Of a stretch of 18,469 nucleotides of DNA, positions 15,564 to 18,469 are shown in pieces (the stretch's first letter is position 1; every line of letters starts with the position of its first letter). Location: NCBI GenBank assembly GCA_016926695.1, contig JAFGOB010000109.1, forward strand, positions 1 to 18,469, in the 5' to 3' direction. Under the pieces are notes generated by a model, which was given only the letters and a program-made list of their open reading frames with translations, did not search any database and was not told where the DNA came from. The position numbers and the translations under genes are program-made. This stretch comes from Dehalococcoidales bacterium (lineage in GTDB: Bacteria > Chloroflexota > Dehalococcoidia > Dehalococcoidales > UBA3254).

Positions 15564-15622
15564 AAGACCCGCCGCATGCAACCGGGACAAAAAGGGACGG
15601 TAAGCATGCGGCGGGTCTTTTT
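15564..15622 (+). terminator. Second strong rightward terminator
   Basis: A perfect 16-bp stem pairs 15564-15579 (AAGACCCGCCGCATGC) with 15604-15619. The 24-nt loop can add four more pairs (ACCG at 15581 with CGGT at 15598). The stem runs directly into TTTTTCTT on the plus strand, and the minus-strand side has no U-tract. It is about 285 nt beyond the first terminator, so it either ends an RNA made between the two or guards the convergent gene against read-through. Confidence 0.8.
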
Positions 15623-15692
15623 CTTAATGGTCCGTCACCCAAGTCGGTTGAGGTTTTCCAGGTCCATCCTTCCGCCTGCAGATTGTTCTGCT

Positions 15693-17318
15693 TTACTTAT
15701 CAAGCCACGCTTTATTCCAATCATACCGGAAGTTGGCCGACCAGTTGTTGATGCCCAGGTCCCTGACTGTTGAATGGAGAATATTGATGCCAGGAACGTC
15801 CCAGAGAGGTATTATGATTGCTTCATCGTGTACCAACCTGATGATATCCTGGATCGTACTGAAGTAGGTGTCATAGTCGATATCTGATGAGTATAGCTTA
15901 TCTCTTAGCTCCAGTATCCCGGTAGGTTTGGCCATGTTGGACAGGATTACAGCATCAGGTATGTAGTACCTTTCCACGCAAGCGGTGTAATTATAAGACT
16001 GCCATACACCATGCGCGGTGAACATGATGCCGTTTTCCCATCCTTGCGACAACAGTTCCAGCCACCGTCCGACGCTGACTTCTTCGATATTGGTCTTGAT
16101 CCCGACAGCTGCAAGATAGGACTGGATCGTCGTAATGTGCTCGCCGGTTAAGTGTGTCCCAACGATGATCGTGGTCTCAAACCCATTAGGATAACCGGCT
16201 TCAGTTAGCAACGTCTTGGCTTTATCCGGATCGTAACTGCGTCCCTGGAAGTCCTTGATATATGTATCCTGGAGGCTGGAAGCAGGTTGATTTATGGCTA
16301 CCCAATAACCGCGGCCTATCGATTTCGCTATCTTGTCTCGATCGATGGCATACTCCGTTGCTTCTCGCACTTTGACGTTCGAAAACGGAGATCCAGTGTT
16401 AGCGCTATCGGCTACCAGCATCGTGAACATACTGGAAGTGATCTCGATATTGTACCCCTGGGGTTCAAGTTCGGCGGCCATGCTTTCTCCGCCACTGATA
16501 GTGAATATGGCATGACCTTCTTCAGCTCTGAAGGACATAGAAGCAGTAACGGAATCGGCAATGATGACGAACTTCACGCCGTCCAGGTAAGGGTGCCCGG
16601 CTTCCCAATAATCAGTGTTTTTCTCGAATTCAACGTAACTGTCCCGTTTGAATTCTTTAAATTTGAATGGCCCGGTTCCTACGGGGTTCCATCGCACCCC
16701 TTCGATGCCGCCCATGGTTTCAAAAGCAGTAGGAGACGTCATCATACAGCTCGCTTCGCTGAAAAACCCAAGTATCGAGTTATCATAAGTGGTAAGGTTG
16801 ACTACTATCTTATGGTCGTTGACGACCTGGAAAGACTCCCACTTTTCCGATCCCTTTACGTTGGCGGCTTTAACGGTTTCCAGGTTCCATTTCACCGCTT
16901 CCGCATTGAAATCGGTACCATCATGGAATTTTACCCCTTCTCTAAGTGTAAAGGTGATAGAGGGAGCGGAGGCGTCTATATCCCACTTGGTGGCAAGTAT
17001 CGGCCTCGGTGTACCATGAAAATCGAACGAATAAAGGTTTTCCAGGCAGGTAACCAGGAATCGAGCGCTTTGACCGGCTAAGTCCGGCAAGTAGCCAAGC
17101 GCTCCGGATGGACCTTCGAGTACGATATATTTGAATGTTCCGCCGGTCTTAATCGCAGATGTAGTGCTAGTTGCTGTTTGAGTGGATGTGGTTGAAGTAG
17201 TCCCAGGCGTGTTTGTTGTTGAGGTTGCCGTTGTCGTAGTTTCACTGGACGAATTACATCCGGCAAGAACGAGCACGCAAACTAGTGCCATTATCATGTA
17301 CAGGAATATTTTTTTCAT
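15693..17318 (-). CDS. ABC transporter substrate-binding lipoprotein, peptide/nickel type (SBP_bac_5), second copy
   Basis: 541 aa. Lipoprotein signal peptide with LVLAGC, lipidated C21, then a Thr-rich linker to about residue 56 and a family 5 binding-protein fold (FTLREGVKFHDGTDFNAEA, WNPVGTGPFKFKEFKRD, YLDGVKF, VREATEYAIDRDKIAKSIG, DPDKAKTLLTEAGYPNG). It aligns with the first copy over nearly its whole length with no large gaps; I judge more than half of positions identical in the core blocks, so the two are recent paralogues. AAGGAGAG lies about 9 nt before the ATG. It follows the dppB- and dppC-like genes in one operon, 102 bp after dppC, and is probably their cognate receptor. Ligand-contact differences from the first copy suggest related but distinct solutes. 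Confidence 0.93.
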   Translation of the reverse strand: MKKIFLYMIMALVCVLVLAGCNSSSETTTTATSTTNTPGTTSTTSTQTATSTTSAIKTGGTFKYIVLEGPSGALGYLPDLAGQSARFLVTCLENLYSFDFHGTPRPILATKWDIDASAPSITFTLREGVKFHDGTDFNAEAVKWNLETVKAANVKGSEKWESFQVVNDHKIVVNLTTYDNSILGFFSEASCMMTSPTAFETMGGIEGVRWNPVGTGPFKFKEFKRDSYVEFEKNTDYWEAGHPYLDGVKFVIIADSVTASMSFRAEEGHAIFTISGGESMAAELEPQGYNIEITSSMFTMLVADSANTGSPFSNVKVREATEYAIDRDKIAKSIGRGYWVAINQPASSLQDTYIKDFQGRSYDPDKAKTLLTEAGYPNGFETTIIVGTHLTGEHITTIQSYLAAVGIKTNIEEVSVGRWLELLSQGWENGIMFTAHGVWQSYNYTACVERYYIPDAVILSNMAKPTGILELRDKLYSSDIDYDTYFSTIQDIIRLVHDEAIIIPLWDVPGINILHSTVRDLGINNWSANFRYDWNKAWLDK

Positions 17319-17420
17319 CTATTTTCGCTCTCCTTATATTTTCGGCAGCGCCTTATGATTTTTTTTCATCTCATATAACGTAACCTCCTGCCTAGTAGGG
17401 AAGCTTTACCAGCACCGGAC

Positions 17421-18317
17421 TTACATCGTACCTCTGAGTCTGGGATCCAATGCATCTCTCAGTCCATCACCTACCATATTGAAGGCGAAAACAACTATCA
17501 TAATGGTCAATCCCGGTGCGAAAGAAAGAATGGGCCGTGTCAATAGATATTTGTAACCATCTTTGACCATGGCTCCCCAGGCCGCCTGGGGAGGCTCGAT
17601 TCCGACTCCCAAAAAACTCAGGCCGGCTTCTGCTAATATTGCGGTTCCCAGCATTAGAGTGATGAGTACTATTAAAGGAGGAAAACAATTGGGGAGAATA
17701 TGGCGCAACATTATCCGGAAATTTTCTGCACCCAAAGACTTTACCGCCATGATATAGTCGTTCTGCTTGACGGAGAGCACCTGGCCGCACATTAAACGAG
17801 CATAGACCGATACCAAGGTTATACCGAGCGCCATGATGATATTCCTTAGTCCCCCGCCAAGCGTAGCTGCGATAGCAAGAGCTAATAGAATCATGGGAAA
17901 AGCCATGAGAGCGTCAACGAGTCTCATGATGATTACATTGGTAATTCCACCAAGGAATCCGGCCAGTAACCCCAACGTCATGCCAATTACTGAGGCGACG
18001 CCGATCGCGGTTACCCCGATGAGCAACGATGTCCGTGTACCGTAGATAATCCGGCTCAGGGTATCTCGTCCCATGAGGTCAGTACCCAGAAGATGTTTCC
18101 CCGTGGGCTGGGATAAGATGTCATCGAGGTCTGGCTGGTAAGGATCATAGGGCGCGATCCAGGGGGCAAAGATCGCCACGATAATTGTAACCAATATGAT
18201 GGCCAACCCGATAGCGGGAAGCTTACGAACCATCATAACGTTGAGAATCCGCCGTAATGCGCTTACTCTCGGTGGGTTTTCCTCGAATCCAGAGATGGCG
18301 GCGGGTATGCTATTCAT
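17421..18317 (-). CDS. ABC transporter permease, DppC/OppC type
   Basis: 298 aa. Order: cytoplasmic N-terminus, first membrane helix (about 34-54), the periplasmic OppC_N segment (YDPYQPDLDDIL, then HLLGTDLMGRDTLSRIIYG), then five more helices. The EAA loop that contacts the ATPase is at about 190-214 (AVKSLGAENFRIMLRHILPN). The C-terminus ends GDGLRDALDPRLRG, typical of DppC. Three in-frame starts exist. The ATG at 18317 has GGAG at 8 nt and is preferred; the ATG at 18338 overlaps the upstream stop and 18365 lies further inside dppB. With dppB it forms the membrane channel for peptide-like solutes. No ATPase genes are in the window; they may lie upstream of dppB or elsewhere. Confidence 0.94.
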   Translation of the reverse strand: MNSIPAAISGFEENPPRVSALRRILNVMMVRKLPAIGLAIILVTIIVAIFAPWIAPYDPYQPDLDDILSQPTGKHLLGTDLMGRDTLSRIIYGTRTSLLIGVTAIGVASVIGMTLGLLAGFLGGITNVIIMRLVDALMAFPMILLALAIAATLGGGLRNIIMALGITLVSVYARLMCGQVLSVKQNDYIMAVKSLGAENFRIMLRHILPNCFPPLIVLITLMLGTAILAEAGLSFLGVGIEPPQAAWGAMVKDGYKYLLTRPILSFAPGLTIMIVVFAFNMVGDGLRDALDPRLRGTM

Positions 18318-18330
18318 TTGAGCTTCTCCA

Positions 18331-18469
18331 TTATTCATAACGTATCCTGGGATCGAGCCAACCATAAGAAATATCGACCAGTAGATTGGCGAAAACTACC
18401 ATTGAGGCTGCTATCAGTATGATTGCCTGAACCACGATGTAATCGAGGCCGAGAACCGCGTCAACCGCC
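18331..18469 (-). CDS. ABC transporter permease, DppB/OppB type (C-terminal end only)
   Basis: The last 45 residues of a leftward gene cut by the right edge. The frame reads VLGLDYIVVQAIILIAASM (a membrane helix), then VVFANLLVDISYGWLDPRIRYE and stop. The helix plus NLLVDISYGWLDPRIRY is the hallmark C-terminus of DppB-type permeases. The stop (18333-18331) lies 13 nt before the preferred dppC start, the usual dppB-dppC gene order. Confidence 0.92.
   Translation of the reverse strand, partial: AVDAVLGLDYIVVQAIILIAASMVVFANLLVDISYGWLDPRIRYE

Larger units (their letters stand above)
15208..15692. other. Gene-free stretch between two convergent binding-protein genes
   Basis: This 485-bp region has no open frame with a credible start and ribosome site. 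It contains two rightward terminator hairpins (15243-15278 and 15564-15622) with about 285 bp between them. The part between could be a small RNA gene or the decayed remnant of a coding sequence; frames of 30-45 codons remain open there, but none has start and ribosome site together. Confidence 0.4.

Noticed and set aside
15300..15622. T-box, glycine, SAM or c-di-GMP riboswitch
   Set aside because: Fragments such as AAAAAGGGACGGTAA look vaguely T-box-like, but the GGTGGNACC core and other consensus cores are absent and no rightward gene follows.
15337..15642. Minus-strand open frame of 101 codons in the gap between the binding-protein genes
   Set aside because: No ribosome site, it crosses the strong terminator hairpin, and its sequence resembles no family I know; more likely chance or the reverse of an RNA element.
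18318..18365. Longer N-terminus for the DppC-like permease
   Set aside because: The extra residues lie within the dppB coding region, and the ATG at 18317 has the only well-spaced GGAG site.

Overview
This 18.5 kb window is bacterial chromosome carrying a CoA-thioester catabolic locus next to a peptide-type ABC uptake locus. The two substrate-binding lipoproteins have a lipobox followed by a long Thr/Ser-rich linker. Together with DUF169 proteins, several class III CoA-transferases and an ADP-forming acyl-CoA synthetase, this suggests an anaerobic bacterium, most like Chloroflexota (Dehalococcoidia). That assignment is inference from style and gene content; there is no rRNA or marker gene here. 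Most genes have strong GGAGG-type ribosome sites.

Layout: (1) 1-52, the start of a leftward gene cut by the window edge. (2) 136-885 (-), a DUF169 protein, divergent from 1206-1976 (+), an IclR-family regulator. (3) 2275-6868 (-), a four-gene operon read right to left: two class III CoA-transferases, a tandem hotdog (MaoC/FAS1-like) dehydratase and a second DUF169 protein. (4) 6869-7301, a divergent promoter region. (5) 7302-11588 (+), an operon of crotonase, a third class III CoA-transferase and the alpha and beta subunits of an ADP-forming acyl-CoA synthetase. (6) 11683-13320 (-), an M28-like metallopeptidase with a C-terminal PKD domain, divergent from 13531-15207 (+), a peptide/nickel-type substrate-binding lipoprotein. 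(7) 15208-15692, a gene-free stretch with two strong rightward terminator hairpins. (8) 15693-18469 (-), a transporter operon of dppB-like permease (C-terminal end only), dppC-like permease and a second, paralogous substrate-binding lipoprotein.

The main discovery is a repeated 16-bp inverted repeat, TGGAAT-N4-ATTCCR, found five times. Each copy lies 0-21 nt downstream of a recognisable -10 box: before the first DUF169 gene, before iclR itself, on both sides of the divergent CoA-transferase/crotonase region, and before the binding-protein gene at 13531. It has the form of IclR-family operators, so the local IclR protein probably controls all five units. That would join uptake, hydrolysis (possibly), CoA activation, hydration/isomerisation and ATP-yielding thioester cleavage into one substrate-induced system of unknown substrate.

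Working model (inference): a peptide- or amide-like compound is imported by the ABC system and possibly cleaved by the M28-like enzyme. The acid is activated by the CoA-transferases and processed by the hotdog dehydratase and crotonase. The resulting acyl-CoA is then converted to acid plus ATP by the ADP-forming synthetase. Several enzymes deviate at catalytic positions: one CoA-transferase lacks the Asp nucleophile, the crotonase lacks one of two Glu, and the peptidase lacks the Glu base. The chemistry may therefore not be textbook.
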